From Lepidostoma basale (lineage: Eukaryota; Arthropoda; Insecta; Trichoptera; Lepidostomatidae), in NCBI GenBank assembly GCA_022606425.2, contig JAHDVF020001353.1:868001-932000 (forward strand): a stretch of DNA of 64,000 nucleotides. The letters are read 5' to 3'. The notes below the pieces were generated by a model. It saw only the letters and a program-made list of their open reading frames with translations. It had not been told where the DNA came from and searched no databases. Shown piece by piece: positions 10,426 to 20,404 of the stretch. The number at the start of each line of letters is the position of its first letter. The first letter of the stretch is position 1. The position numbers and the translations under genes are program-made.

Positions 10426-10501
10426 ATAATTTGTTCAATATTCAAATACTAATCCACAATACTACAATAATTAAAAACAGTTAACATTATAAACTAACTA
10501 A

Positions 10502-10735
10502 TTATGGATTAATTTTATCTAAATAGAGATGAAGATGTAAATTATTTTTTGAAACAGAATATGGTGATCGAGGCGTTCACAGGACTTATGACCTGTCATT
10601 GGTTGGGTTAAGCGATCGCTTTATGTTAACATTATATTACATCTTCGTATCTATTGAGATACAATTAATCCTTAAAAATAATTAACCCGCAATGGGTAAA
10701 ATCCAGTATTTGTCTACAAGCATTTGTATGCATTC
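10502..10735. repeat. Unclassified repeat U1
   Basis: Carries the U1 landmarks: gagatgaagatgtaa, aggacttatgacctgtcatt, gcgatcgctttatg, acccgcaatgggtaaa and the terminus tttgtctacaagcatttg. No ORF. Confidence 0.65.
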
Positions 10736-10736
10736 A

Positions 10737-11135
10737 AAAACTAACTAACTAACCATCACGCCGTCTCTCCGAAGGGGAAAGCAGAAAGAATGGACTGCCA
10801 CACTTTTCTTTCCTGACATATTTCTCTCGCTTCCTCACCAATCATACATCGTGTCATGCACGGGCGTCGATTTCTCTGACTCCTCACGTGGCCGACATTC
10901 AATATTTGATTTATTTGATCATGCCACCTTTTCCTCGGTCTTCCTCTATTTCTAGTTCCATTCACATCGTTAACATATAAATGTTTTACCATTCTTTCTT
11001 CATTCATTCTTTCCAAACCATCTTAATGAACCTTTCATTATTTTGTTCATAACACCAGCATTCGCACCGCATTCACTTCTTATATTTTCATTCGACACTC
11101 TATTATACGCAGAGTATCTACACATTCGTCTACGA
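10737..11135 (-). mobile_element. Family B LINE, 3' end
   Basis: Tail aaactaactaactaacc at the left, then the minus frame 11016-10756 encoding MERMNEERM, RNRGRPRKRWHDQ and the Cys/Arg-rich end. Upstream coding (CGANAGV-like, YNRVSNENI) continues to 11135 in another frame. Confidence 0.75.
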
Positions 11136-11149
11136 CATACGTTTGCTAT

Positions 11150-11335
11150 CGACAGGTTCAAATAATGGACACCACCAGGACTCCCCTATATTGCACTATA
11201 TAATCAGCCTCATAGGACTCGTCCTCGTGGAAGACCCCCTAAAAGTTGGAAGGATAGCTGGGAATCTACCTCACAGGAGAAGCAACACTCTGGAGGACAG
11301 ACCACATAGGTCTACAACAAGGAAGAAGAAAAAAA
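11150..11335 (+). mobile_element. RTE-like LINE 3' scrap with (GAA) end
   Basis: One frame reads RPRGRPPKSWKDSWESTSQE, a basic RGRPxxSW motif typical of the C-termini of RTE/BovB-like polymerases. It ends in aaggaagaagaaaaa. About 60 codons, family unclear. Confidence 0.5.
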
Positions 11336-11339
11336 ATTC

Positions 11340-11684
11340 TAGAAGATACCATATCCATTCGTTTAATATTTAGACAATAATAAATATCATCCACGTAAAA
11401 GCTGTAACCTTTGTAGCGAAAAAATCCGTCACTTTTCTTTCTCCTAACCTTATCTTTCTATAATATTCTCACTCAATCTCACCCGTTACAAGTCTTTGAC
11501 TTTTATTGTATACTCTGAATGGTGGCTATAACCGTCTAGAAAGTATAAAGGTCTCTCTAGCCGAGCGTGCAATATGTTTCCAATACATCACAACATTTGT
11601 ACATCGTTTCTCTGCGCTAAACAGACTATACCGGCTCTTGCTTTAATATTTTACAAGAAAATATTTTGTTTTTTTGAATGTATA
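11340..11684. other. No gene seen
   Basis: No supported ORF, tail or terminal repeat. Confidence 0.35.
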
Positions 11685-12457
11685 CAAATACTTGAAGACA
11701 GATATTGGATTTTACCCATTGCGGGTTAATCATTTTAAAGGATTAATTATATCTTAATAGAGACGAAGATGTAAATTTTTTTGGAAACAGAATATGGTAG
11801 TCGAGGCGTTAACAGGACTTATGACCTGTCATTGGTTAGGTTAAGCGATCACTTTATGTTAACAACATTCCCCATTCCGCCCTTCTTACGACCACCACGT
11901 CTGACAAATTTGTATATGTGCTACTATGTTAAATAACTTCACATTTTTTAGCTAAATCTACACTAGCGCCATCTATTAAGATTATTTACTCTATTAAGAT
12001 TATTTATTCATTAATATTACTCGACTACCATATTCTGTTTCCAAAAAAAATTACATTCGTCTCTATTGAGATACAATTAATCCTTAAGAAAATAATTGTA
12101 ACGTTGAAACGAATTTAACATTACATAATGGGTTTACAAGACTTATGACCTGTCATTGGTTAGGTTAAGCGATCACTTTATGTTAACAACATTCCCCATT
12201 CCGCCCTTCTTACGACCACCACGTCTGACAAATTTGTATATATGCTACTATGTTAAATAACTTCACATTTTTTAGCTAAATATACACTAGCGCCATCTAT
12301 TAAGATTATTTACTCTATTAAGATTATTTATTCATTTATATTACTCGACTACCATATTCTGTTTCCAAAAAAAATTACATTCGTCTCTATTGAGATACAA
12401 TTAATCCTTAAGAAAATAATTGTAACGTTGAAACGAATTTAACATTACATAATGGGT
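11685..12457. repeat. U1 with a 324-bp tandem duplication
   Basis: The U1 left terminus (gaatgtatacaaatacttg) starts the copy. The segment 11810-12133 is repeated at 12134-12457 with only a handful of differences (for example tatgtg/tatatg, aatctac/aatatac). Both contain gacctgtcattggttagg and ccattccgcccttctt. Confidence 0.85.
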
Positions 12458-12499
12458 AATCAAACTATTTAACTGAAATCTCTTGATTGAAGTTCATTT

Positions 12500-12665
12500 T
12501 AAATAATAATTTAAAAAAATGATGTTTTTGAACTATAATACTTCCACTTTTGTTTTTATTTCGACAGCGACCGGATTCGCCAGGCTCGCTGGCATCGACA
12601 GACTGGTGACACTTTTGCAAACCGAGTCCTTTATATGCATACCTACAGATCAGGGGTGTAATTTT
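12500..12665 (+). repeat. Unclassified repeat U2
   Basis: Shared with 25660-25766 (plus) and 60411-60600 (minus). Landmarks are acttccacttttgt, tttatttcgacagcga and ccaggctcgctgg. This copy preserves the site into which mariner-2 inserted elsewhere. Confidence 0.6.
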
Positions 12666-12754
12666 TTTTCTTTATTTACAATTAACTTCTGCCATGAAAT
12701 TTCAAACAACAACATAATTTTTTTAAATAACTATTTTTTTATGAATTAAGACAC

Positions 12755-13460
12755 TGAGTTTATTTTTAATCCCTTCCTTAATTTTATTTATCACACATTC
12801 ATCCGCCTTACATTCCTTTCGTAAGAAAGGAATTCATCATTAGATATTCTATAATACATTGTTTTTTCGCACATTCTTCTCAGTGACCTCATTTCTACGG
12901 CATTATCTTACTTTCATCCTTCTTCTGCCGACTCCAAGCTTCAATTCCATACATGAGGGTCGGGACTAGAACTCCATTGTGCACTGCCATCTTTGCTTCA
13001 GTCGATATTTATATCTATTTGCGGTAATGAACACAAACCATCCCCGCAGGGGTAGGCAGAAAGAATGGACCGCCACACTACTCTATCCTGACAAACCTCC
13101 CTAGCTTCCTCCATTTATAACATAACATTCATACAACGAGTCATACACGCACGTCGATTCCTCCGACTTCCAACATGACCAACCTTTAAAATTTGATTAA
13201 TTTGGTCATGCCATGTTTTCCTCGGTCTGCCTCGACTCCGTACCCCATTTACATCATACTTTCTTAATATATACTTTCGTATACTTTCTTACGTATACTT
13301 TCTTAACCATTCTTTCTCCATCCATGCGCTCCATATGTCCGAACCAACGCAGCGATCCTTTCATAATTTTGTTCATAATACCTTCTTCCGCTCTACATTC
13401 CTTTCTTATATCAGCATTTGAGATTCTGTCGTCTCTCGTTCTACCACACGGTAATGACTT
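12755..13460 (-). mobile_element. Family B2 LINE, 3' region, decayed
   Basis: Minus-strand pieces from 13460 to 12850 give a KTSLYDRISNADI-like block, EERMVKKVY, RSRGRPRKTWHDQ, the Cys/Arg-rich end and AYPCGD. A second segment at 12755-13010 encodes the upstream EAWSRQKKDESKI block. The order is rearranged, so two fragments may be joined here. Confidence 0.6.
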
Positions 13461-13921
13461 TTAAATAATATTTTATTTTCAAAAGCGTATCTTTTTAATG
13501 CATAAAAACTTTCGTGGTCTTATAAAAGGGGTAGTAAATGTATACAATAATTGTAACACTCCCTGGTAGCACCCTTTTTTTTGCTTTCTGACAAGTTTCC
13601 AACTTTTTGCCTTCTCAACTTCGCCGCTTTTCAAACTTTCTTCAACCAATTGATGCATAAATCAAGATTTCAACTTTCTATACAAGTAGCGTGACTTAAA
13701 TGTATGAATAATTTATTATTCTTTGAATTCTATTGTTTCGTTTTGTTGTATGCATTTAATTTATCCAAAAAGTTTATGTTTGAATTATTATCAATATCGA
13801 GAAATTGAAGAATAAGCTTCACACTTTATGGAAGGTTTTTTTCAGCATCTTCGTTTCGATGTTTTTTTCATTTTCGTGAAAGAACGTTCAGAAGACAAAT
13901 ACTCTTGAGTGAGAGAGTATT
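13461..13921. other. No gene seen
   Basis: No supported coding or repeat feature apart from a short LINE-A-like word (gaaagaacgttcagaagacaaat, seen here as gaacgttcagaagac) at 13880-13905. Confidence 0.35.
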
Positions 13922-16484
13922 TCAAATCAAATCAAATCAAATCAAATCAAATCAGTTTATTTCATCAACAGACATTACAAAATTTATTTTTAAGGCATCT
14001 ATTGAGAACAGGTAAAATAATATATTATATATAGTATACTACCAGAAACGCATAAGAGATGGTTCAACATTAGGAAGACAGGATACTCTCCAGAATTAAG
14101 AGTATTTGCCTTCTGAACGTACTTTCACTAACATGAAAGACGTCGATCTCCGAGGAGACCGCGTTCAGCAGACTAATTGCTCTTCCCACCGGTGTCACCA
14201 GAGGCAGATTGGTTCTGGCAGCCGGTAGGTAAAACAATCTGTGCTGTCGCTGTCGGAGATATCTATCGGGGACAAAAAGCCGAACACCCTCCAGTACGGC
14301 CGAGTTCTCGAAGTATCCCCTAATTAATCTAAAGAAATGGGTAATTAGATGTCCATCTCTTCGAAGCTGTAGAGAATTGGTTCCGAGCATTCCCAAAAGA
14401 AATGCCGTGGGATAGAGCCAAGGATAGCTACCATACTCCCTCATGTAGAGATACCTCAGAAATTTTTTCTGAACCCTCTCCAGCATAATGGAATATCTCG
14501 CCTCGTGAGGACTCCATATCACAGAACCACTTTCGAGTCTGCTCCGAACCAATGCGTTGTATAGGACTCTGAGCACATTGGGATCCCTGAAAACTCTGCC
14601 GGTCCGGACGATGAAGCCCAACATCTTCAGTGCAGTGCCACAAATTCTCTCAACATGTGCACGAAAAGTCAGCCTACTCTCATAGATGATCCCGAGATCT
14701 CTCATCGTAGATACATGTGCTAGTTGCTGGTTGTTCATTGTGTATCTATAATACACAGTTCTCAATGCTCTAGTAAAAGATAGCATAACGCATTTAGAGA
14801 CATTGAATTGCATTTGATTACTGTGACTCCAGTTGACAATATTATTGATGTCCGACTGGAGGCGAAGACAGTCTCCAGGATTTTTAATTTCCAGAAATAA
14901 TTTCAGATCATCGGCAAATAAAAGAAATCGCGAGAAGTTTATCACCTTCGCAATATCATTTATGAAGATGGTGAAGAGGAGTGGCCCTAAGTTTGAACCT
15001 TGTGGCACCCCTGAATTTACAAGAAAAGGTTCCGATTGAAAAATTCCGTATGAGACGTATTGTTTTCTCCCCTCGAGGTAACTAATGAAAAACATAATCA
15101 ACTGAGAAGAGAATCCAATTTGAGATAGCTTTGCTATCAGAATGTCGTGGTTCACAGTGTCAAAGGCCTTTGAGAAATCATTATATGAACAGTCAACTTG
15201 GTGACCATCATCCAAGGCCCTTGCAATGTAATCTGTGAATACCATGAGATTAGTTTCAGTCGAGCGCCCCTTCCTGAATCCATGTTGTTCTGTTATAATA
15301 TAGGGGTCGACTTTGGGAAATATCAATTTGTGTAAAATTGATTCAAATAGTTTGGCTGGAGCCGACAGTATCGCTACAGGTCTGTAGTTTTCGACCGACT
15401 CTTTTGCGCCGCTCTTGAAAATAGGACTGATTCTGGAAAGTTTCCAGAGATCAGGAAAAGTATTTGTACTTAACGATAGGTTAAATAAAAAATACAGCGG
15501 AGATATTAGGAGCTCAGAGCAGCCTTTTAAGAAGTAAATGGGAAGAAAATCAGGACCAACCGAGTGCGAATTCTTCATAGCTTTAATGGAGGATATAATA
15601 TCATTCGCTTCTATCTGCGATATGACAAAGCCATGACCACAACAATTGGCACTTAACTCAGTCGCTGAATTGAAATTAAGCCGCGGGGGAACATTGCTAT
15701 AGACAGATTGAAAGTGTTTAGCGAATGCATTCACTATATCTACACCCTCAACCTCCCTATCCCCATGCATCATAGTGTTTAGGATGCCCCCATCCTTTCG
15801 TAGACTTTTTACGTAGTTCCAGAAGGATCCAGGGTCATCCATAAGATTGCCCTCAATGGTGCCCACATATGTTCGAAAGGCTGATCGAACATTGCGTCTC
15901 ACCACCGAGCGGTACAGACTGAAAAGTTCGTACTCACTCCGACAACCAGTAGCCTTCCACCTCACATGATGGGCATGTTTGGTCTTAATGTCCGCGATGA
16001 TTTCCCTGGAAAACCACCTCGGATATCTCCGTCCACCATTGCTTATGCGTTTTCTGGGAAAGCACAAATCAAACAATTTATAAATTTCACTGTAAAAATA
16101 CTGTAAGGCATAATTTACGGTGGTCAAGTTACACATGTCGCTCCAGTCAAGTTGAGTCATCAGCTGGTACAGCTTCAGAAAATCACCCTGACTGAAGTTC
16201 CATCCTCTGAAGATTTCTGTATTATGTCGCGGCACTCTGGTAACACCAGGGTTATCTTTACCAGAGTACTCAAATTCTAGCGCGGGATGGTAATCATCTT
16301 CAGAGACTAATGGGGACATTGATCTGGAAACTTGCAACTTTATGTTACTCAAAATCAAGTCCAAGGTTCTGGAATCTGAGTTCAAAACGACATTGTGCTG
16401 GGCAAGCCCAAAAACTGCGCATAGGTACTCCAAGTCACGCTGGACATTGTCGATCCCATGAGCAGAGTGCAGGTTAAAGTCTTA
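13922..16484 (-). mobile_element. LINE-A, 5'-truncated CR1/L2-like retrotransposon
   Basis: The largest element of the window. Its 3' end is a (GATTT)5-6 tail at 13922-13953 preceded by aaataaactgat. The 5' end stops exactly at the endonuclease DFN motif, after which the homology breaks. At least ten shorter copies with the same 3' UTR and tail lie elsewhere (for example 16850, 21980, 23880, 36066, 38638 and 40258). Confidence 0.9.
14070..16481 (-). CDS. LINE-A pol: endonuclease C-terminus plus reverse transcriptase
   Basis: An open frame of about 803 codons runs from the DFN codons at 16481 to TAA at 14070-14072. It has no initiator methionine because the 5' end is missing. The first 60 residues are the end of an apurinic-type endonuclease (DFNLHSAHGID, then DLILSN and a YHPALEF block in the position of the usual SDHxP). 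The polymerase follows: YRPVAIL, a QHGFRKGRSTETN block, NDFSKAFDTVNH with catalytic Asp, NSGVPQGSNLGPLLF, and FADDLK at 14907-14918 as the catalytic Asp pair. FADD replaces the commoner YADD. The C-terminal thumb region ends RRQILLILESILSS. There is no internal stop, so the copy is young, but without the N-terminus it should not move by itself. Family placement as CR1/L2-like is from layout; Jockey is an alternative. Confidence 0.85.
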   Translation of the reverse strand, partial: DFNLHSAHGIDNVQRDLEYLCAVFGLAQHNVVLNSDSRTLDLILSNIKLQVSRSMSPLVSEDDYHPALEFEYSGKDNPGVTRVPRHNTEIFRGWNFSQGDFLKLYQLMTQLDWSDMCNLTTVNYALQYFYSEIYKLFDLCFPRKRISNGGRRYPRWFSREIIADIKTKHAHHVRWKATGCRSEYELFSLYRSVVRRNVRSAFRTYVGTIEGNLMDDPGSFWNYVKSLRKDGGILNTMMHGDREVEGVDIVNAFAKHFQSVYSNVPPRLNFNSATELSANCCGHGFVISQIEANDIISSIKAMKNSHSVGPDFLPIYFLKGCSELLISPLYFLFNLSLSTNTFPDLWKLSRISPIFKSGAKESVENYRPVAILSAPAKLFESILHKLIFPKVDPYIITEQHGFRKGRSTETNLMVFTDYIARALDDGHQVDCSYNDFSKAFDTVNHDILIAKLSQIGFSSQLIMFFISYLEGRKQYVSYGIFQSEPFLVNSGVPQGSNLGPLLFTIFINDIAKVINFSRFLLFADDLKLFLEIKNPGDCLRLQSDINNIVNWSHSNQMQFNVSKCVMLSFTRALRTVYYRYTMNNQQLAHVSTMRDLGIIYESRLTFRAHVERICGTALKMLGFIVRTGRVFRDPNVLRVLYNALVRSRLESGSVIWSPHEARYSIMLERVQKKFLRYLYMREYGSYPWLYPTAFLLGMLGTNSLQLRRDGHLITHFFRLIRGYFENSAVLEGVRLFVPDRYLRQRQHRLFYLPAARTNLPLVTPVGRAISLLNAVSSEIDVFHVSESTFRRQILLILESILSS

Positions 16485-16640
16485 AGTATTTGTCTATATA
16501 TTTGTCTTCTGATATAAGTATTTGTCTATAAGTATTTGTCTTCTGAACGTCTGAACGTGTGAACTGAAGTCTTTCATGCGTTCCTGGTATTCGAGAATTC
16601 CGTCATCTTAGAGGCTGTGGCATAACCATATCAAATTTTA
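16485..16640. other. Repeated LINE-A scraps
   Basis: Three overlapping echoes of aagtatttgtcttctgaac, a piece of the LINE-A 3' coding end, lie next to the truncated 5' end of the large copy. No gene. Confidence 0.4.
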
Positions 16641-16795
16641 ACGGTTGATCGTGGTAGAAGCCGGAAGAATCGACGTGCGTGTATGACTCACTGTATGAAT
16701 GTGGAGGGAGCTAGAGAGGTATGTCAGGATAGAGTAGTGTCACGATCTAGTCTCTCTGCCTACCCCTGCGGAAAAACGACGTTATAGTTCAACAT
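16640..16795 (+). mobile_element. Family B2 LINE, 3' end
   Basis: Encodes SRKNRRACMTHCMNVEGARE and a degraded VWRSLSAYPCGK end. The terminal repeat is lost. Short fragment. Confidence 0.6.
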
Positions 16796-16849
16796 CTTTA
16801 TGTTCGGGATGATTATCTTAGACAGCCTCAGAACAGACCTGTTTTATCT

Positions 16850-17425
16850 CACAGCATGCTGAGCATGATCACTTCGGAGATCGACGTCTTTCATATTCGT
16901 GAAAGTACGTTCAGAAGATAAATACTTTTGACCTTGAAGAGTATTTCTAAATTCGAGCCATCTCTCATGCGTTCCTGGTATTATACAACACATTAATTAT
17001 ATTATATTTTACCTGTTCTCAATAGATTACTTAATCTATAATTACAACAACATTTTGAATGTATACAAATTCTTGTAGTAATTCTAATCTTAATATAGAT
17101 GACGCTAGTGTAGAGTGAACATAAAAAAAAAATGTGAAAATAGGTGTAGAAACCTACCATATATACAAGTTCCAAAAAGTTTGTCAGACGTGGTGATCAT
17201 AACGGCGGAATGGGGAATGTTGTTAAACGTGAAGCGATTGCTCAACCCAACCAATGACAGGTCATAAGTCCTGTAAGCGCCTCGGCCACCACCTTATGTT
17301 CCTAGAAAACAATTTGCATCTTCGTCTCTATTGAGATACAATTAATCCTTGTAAAATAATCTATAATTGTTGTTTGTAATATCTTTTGAGAAAATAAACC
17401 GATTTGATTTGATTTGAATATCGCA
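16850..17425 (+). mobile_element. LINE-A 3' end split by U1
   Basis: The coding end (IDVFHIRESTFRR-like, 16870-16945) and 3' UTR run to 17043, are interrupted by U1, and resume at 17358 to a gatttgatttgatttga tail at 17402-17418. The frame carries stops. Confidence 0.8.
17044..17357. repeat. U1 nested in LINE-A, with 11-bp duplication
   Basis: U1 begins acaacaacattttgaatg and ends attaatccttgtaaaat. AATCTATAATT flanks it on both sides (17033-17043 and 17358-17368), and an unbroken LINE-A at 22180 shows the sequence present once. One terminal repeat is missing, so this copy is partial. Confidence 0.75.
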
Positions 17426-17896
17426 CTGAAACATTTACTGCTTTACGTGACGTACTCTTAACTGAATTCATCATTTATATCTGAATGCATAATTCTCATA
17501 TGAACACAGATCATATGCGATGCATTAAAACAGAATTCATTTCATTCCGTCATACAATATTTGAGCGAACTGAAACGCCGAGGAAGATATATTCGATGTA
17601 AGGTCCAAAATTTTAAGCCAGAGCTTGCTAATGTTATTATTTTTACCATGTATCACAGATAAGATATCGAAAGAAGGGTTGGAGCTGGAAACAAAATAAA
17701 TACTGCACTCAAAGTCATTACCACAAATAGAAATAATTCGAATGAAGCAAAGATGGCGGTGCACAATTTTGTATTGCCGACTGTACGGGACAGATTGCTC
17801 CCCCCGTACTATTAATATTTGTTTTGGCCGCTGACTGCTGCTCGTCTCCGATGTGGTGTGGATGGTTAAACGGAGAATACGGCGTGATGATGATTG
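17426..17896. other. Mostly unassigned; one family B scrap
   Basis: At 17650-17800 a short plus-strand family B piece encodes RRVGAGNKINTALKVI and MAVHNFVLPT. The rest has no supported feature; the longer open frames on the minus strand overlap the LTR-like region and look fortuitous. Confidence 0.45.
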
Positions 17897-18298
17897 TGTA
17901 ATAAAACAAAGTTTTATTATATGCGGCAATCGGTGCAGGGTAGAAGCAAAGAGAAGTTTACAGTAGCTCAAATATTGGTTTTTACGTAATTAAGAGCGCC
18001 AAGCCTCTTACGCGCAGCGTGTCCACGCGTGTTAGAATTTGAAGGAAGAGAGAAGGCCGAGTCCTTACAAGACCCGCTTATATAGTCTCCGCAAACTAGA
18101 AAAAACGGTTATTTAACGTTTTTTCCAATTTCGGAGAAATTTAGTTGCAGCCGCGGTGTTGCTATGGCCTCTGATTGGCTGTTTAACAACTCGCGAGCAA
18201 CCGTAAAACTATTCCAAGAATAATCTCGATTGAGCTACTGCATAATCTCGTTGCTATGCGTTTTCACGCGACTACCGATTGCCTTATTTATTTTAACA
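17897..18298 (-). mobile_element. Possible solo LTR, 402 bp
   Basis: Read on the minus strand it starts TGTTAAAATAA and ends TTTTATTACA, the TG...CA layout of LTRs. It contains an inverted CCAAT box (agccaatcag, 18172-18181), a TATA box (actatataag, 18077-18086) about 90 bp downstream, and an AATAAA signal near 17913. No target duplication is visible and no internal domain adjoins it. The alternative is a host Pol II promoter fragment. Confidence 0.4.
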
Positions 18299-18482
18299 TA
18301 AACAAATTAAACTTAAACGAATTAAACTTAAATTAATGCAAAATACAAACATGAATTAAATAATAAAATTAGCATAGTTAAAATAAAATAAAAATTAATA
18401 AAATAATAAAAAATTATTAAAATTAAAACTACTCGCATACGTCCGATACACCGACCCTTATCTATGGAAGTAAAGTTTGCAA
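18299..18482. other. AT-rich, no gene
   Basis: Low-complexity A/T runs (aaattaaacttaaacgaatt). Nothing supported. Confidence 0.35.
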
Positions 18483-18790
18483 CATTTTGAATGTATACAA
18501 ATACTTGTAGACGAATACTGGATTTTACCAATTGCGGGTTATCATTTTAAGGATTAATTGTATCTCAATAGAGACGAAGATGCAAATTAGAAACAGAATA
18601 TGGTGGTCGAGACGTTTACAGAACTTATGACCTGTCATTGATGGTCGCAAGAAGGGCGGAATGGGGAATTTTGTATTACATAAAGCGTGATCCAACCAAT
18701 GACAGGTCATAAGTCCTGTAAACGCCTCGACCACCATATTCTGTTTCCAATTTGCATCTTCGTCTCTATTGAGATACAATTAATCCGTAA
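18483..18790. repeat. U1 in foldback form
   Basis: The arms 18552-18640 and 18697-18786 are near-perfect reverse complements (ggattaattgtatctcaat ... attgagatacaattaatcc). The U1 terminus gaatgtatacaaatacttg lies at 18489. Confidence 0.8.
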
Positions 18791-18794
18791 AGTT

Positions 18795-19065
18795 TCGAGT
18801 TGGCAGAAAAAGGATGAAATTGGGATAAATACCGTAGAAATAGGTCACTTAAAAGAATGAGCGGAAAAACAATATACGAAGTAAAAAAGGAATGAAAGGC
18901 AGATGATGCATGATTGATAAAATTCAGAAGGGGTCACTTAGTTGGTTTGGACTTATAAAGAAATGAAAATAATGTAACACATAGTATACATAAGAACTTT
19001 TTGATGGTGTACATGTTGAAAATAGATAGAAAATGTTGGAAGTGGCATGTTGGAATTTGGCGGTC
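18795..19065 (+). mobile_element. Family B LINE, heavily decayed
   Basis: Traces of WQKKDEIGINTVEI and LVWTYKEM align with family B. The frame is destroyed. Confidence 0.4.
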
Positions 19066-19135
19066 TATCTTATCTGACTGTCCCTTCTATTAAACGGAAA
19101 ACTAGGGATTAGTTAGTGAATTTGTTTAACATGTA

Positions 19136-19985
19136 GCTTTCTTCTTCTTTTTCTTCTTCCTCAACCTATTCCCGTCCACTCCTGGACCAAGGCCTCCTCC
19201 ATTCGCTTCCATGTCACCCTGTCTTGTGCAGACTGCATCCAGGTTATTCCGACGTGTCTGTTCAGATAATCCTTCAACCGTAGTTGCGGTCACCCTGCAC
19301 TTCTCTTTGCCGTCCACGGTGCCCAAGTCAGCAGTCTTCTTGTCCATTTTTCATCGGAGCTTCTGGCTACGTGACTTACCCCTATCCATTTTAGAGTCGC
19401 CACCCGTTGGATGATGTCAATGACCTTTGTTTTTTCTCTCACCGTATCGTTTCTGGCTATGTCTCTTAGGCTTATTCCTCACATGGCTCTTTGGGTCACT
19501 CGTAGTTTCTTGGCACTTTGTTTGGACAATGTTACAGTTTCAAGACCGTAAGTACCAACTGGCAGAACATAGGCTTAAAAGACTTTTCATTTCAGGTTGA
19601 TCGGTATTTTACGGTTTTTAAGGATGTAACCCATGCTTCCAAAACTGCCTAGCTTAGTCCAATTCTTCTCTTGAGCTCTGTGGTTTGGTTATCTCGAAGC
19701 AATCGAATATTGTGTCCGATGTATGTATTTTCTTGGACATTCTCAATTCTGTTGCCACCCACGTTGATTTCAAGCCTTTTTGTGCCCATCTCTTTGGTCT
19801 TTTCCAGGTTCATATTCAAACGTACAGATTTGGATACATCGTTTAGTTCTTTAAGTATTTCAGCTAGTTTTTCTGGAGTGTTGCTCACGAGTACGATGTC
19901 ATCGGCAAAACGTAGATGGTTTAAATATTTTCAATCAACACGGATTCCTTTAGTTTCCCAGTTCAGATTTTTGATCTATTTATAA
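19136..19985 (-). pseudogene. Family I LINE: reverse transcriptase 3' half
   Basis: Reading leftward, an FADDIVLVSNTPEKLAEIL block (about 19905-19850) holds the catalytic Asp pair, followed by LNMNLEKTKEM, YIGHNIRLLRDN, TELKRRIGL, a KWIGVSHVARS-like region, KRSAG.PQLRLKDYLNRH and a VQEWTGIG-like C-terminus. The 3' end near 19136 is GAA-rich. This is the second half of an RTE/BovB-like polymerase with at least two frameshifts and several stops. Confidence 0.7.
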
Positions 19986-20049
19986 ATCTTGGTAAAAGGA
20001 TCAACTTAAAACTAAGACAGAGGATGTTTCTTGGTAAAATGATCAACTT

Positions 20050-20400
20050 AAAACTAAGACAGAAGGATGTTCAGGATCCCATGGACAGACAGAGTGACGA
20101 ACACAGAAGTTCTGAATCGTGCAGGAGTAAATAGAGAGCTGCTGACATTGATAAAAGTTCGCAAGATTTCATATCTGGGTCACGTTCTACGGACAGAGAA
20201 ATATCGCCTGCTGCATCTGATTTTGAAGGGAAATGTGGAGGGCCGCAGGGGGGCAGGTAGAAGGTGGATCTCTTGGCTGCGCAATGTGAGGGAATGGACG
20301 GGAATCTCAACTGTGAAGGAGCTATTCCGGACAGCGCAGGATAGGCAAGAGTTTACCAGAGTGATCGCCAACGTTGGGGGGACCTGACAGGGCACTTTAA
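20050..20400 (+). mobile_element. Family C LINE, 3' end
   Basis: The frame 20067-20387 encodes MFRIPWTDRVTNTEVLNRAG, KISYLGHVLRTEKY, EGRRGAGRRWISWLRNVREW and VIANVGGT. Immediately upstream, about 38 bp (ggtaaaatgatcaactt...) is present twice in tandem at 19990-20065. Confidence 0.75.
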
Positions 20401-20404
20401 GAAG

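Noticed and set aside
12500..12665. U2 as another hammerhead family
   Set aside because: Its complement has CTGACGA or CTGGCGA and a GAAAT, but no consistent stem II or stem I can be drawn across the copies.
17537..17971. 144-codon minus frame
   Set aside because: It crosses a family B scrap on the other strand and the border of the LTR-like region; no motif.
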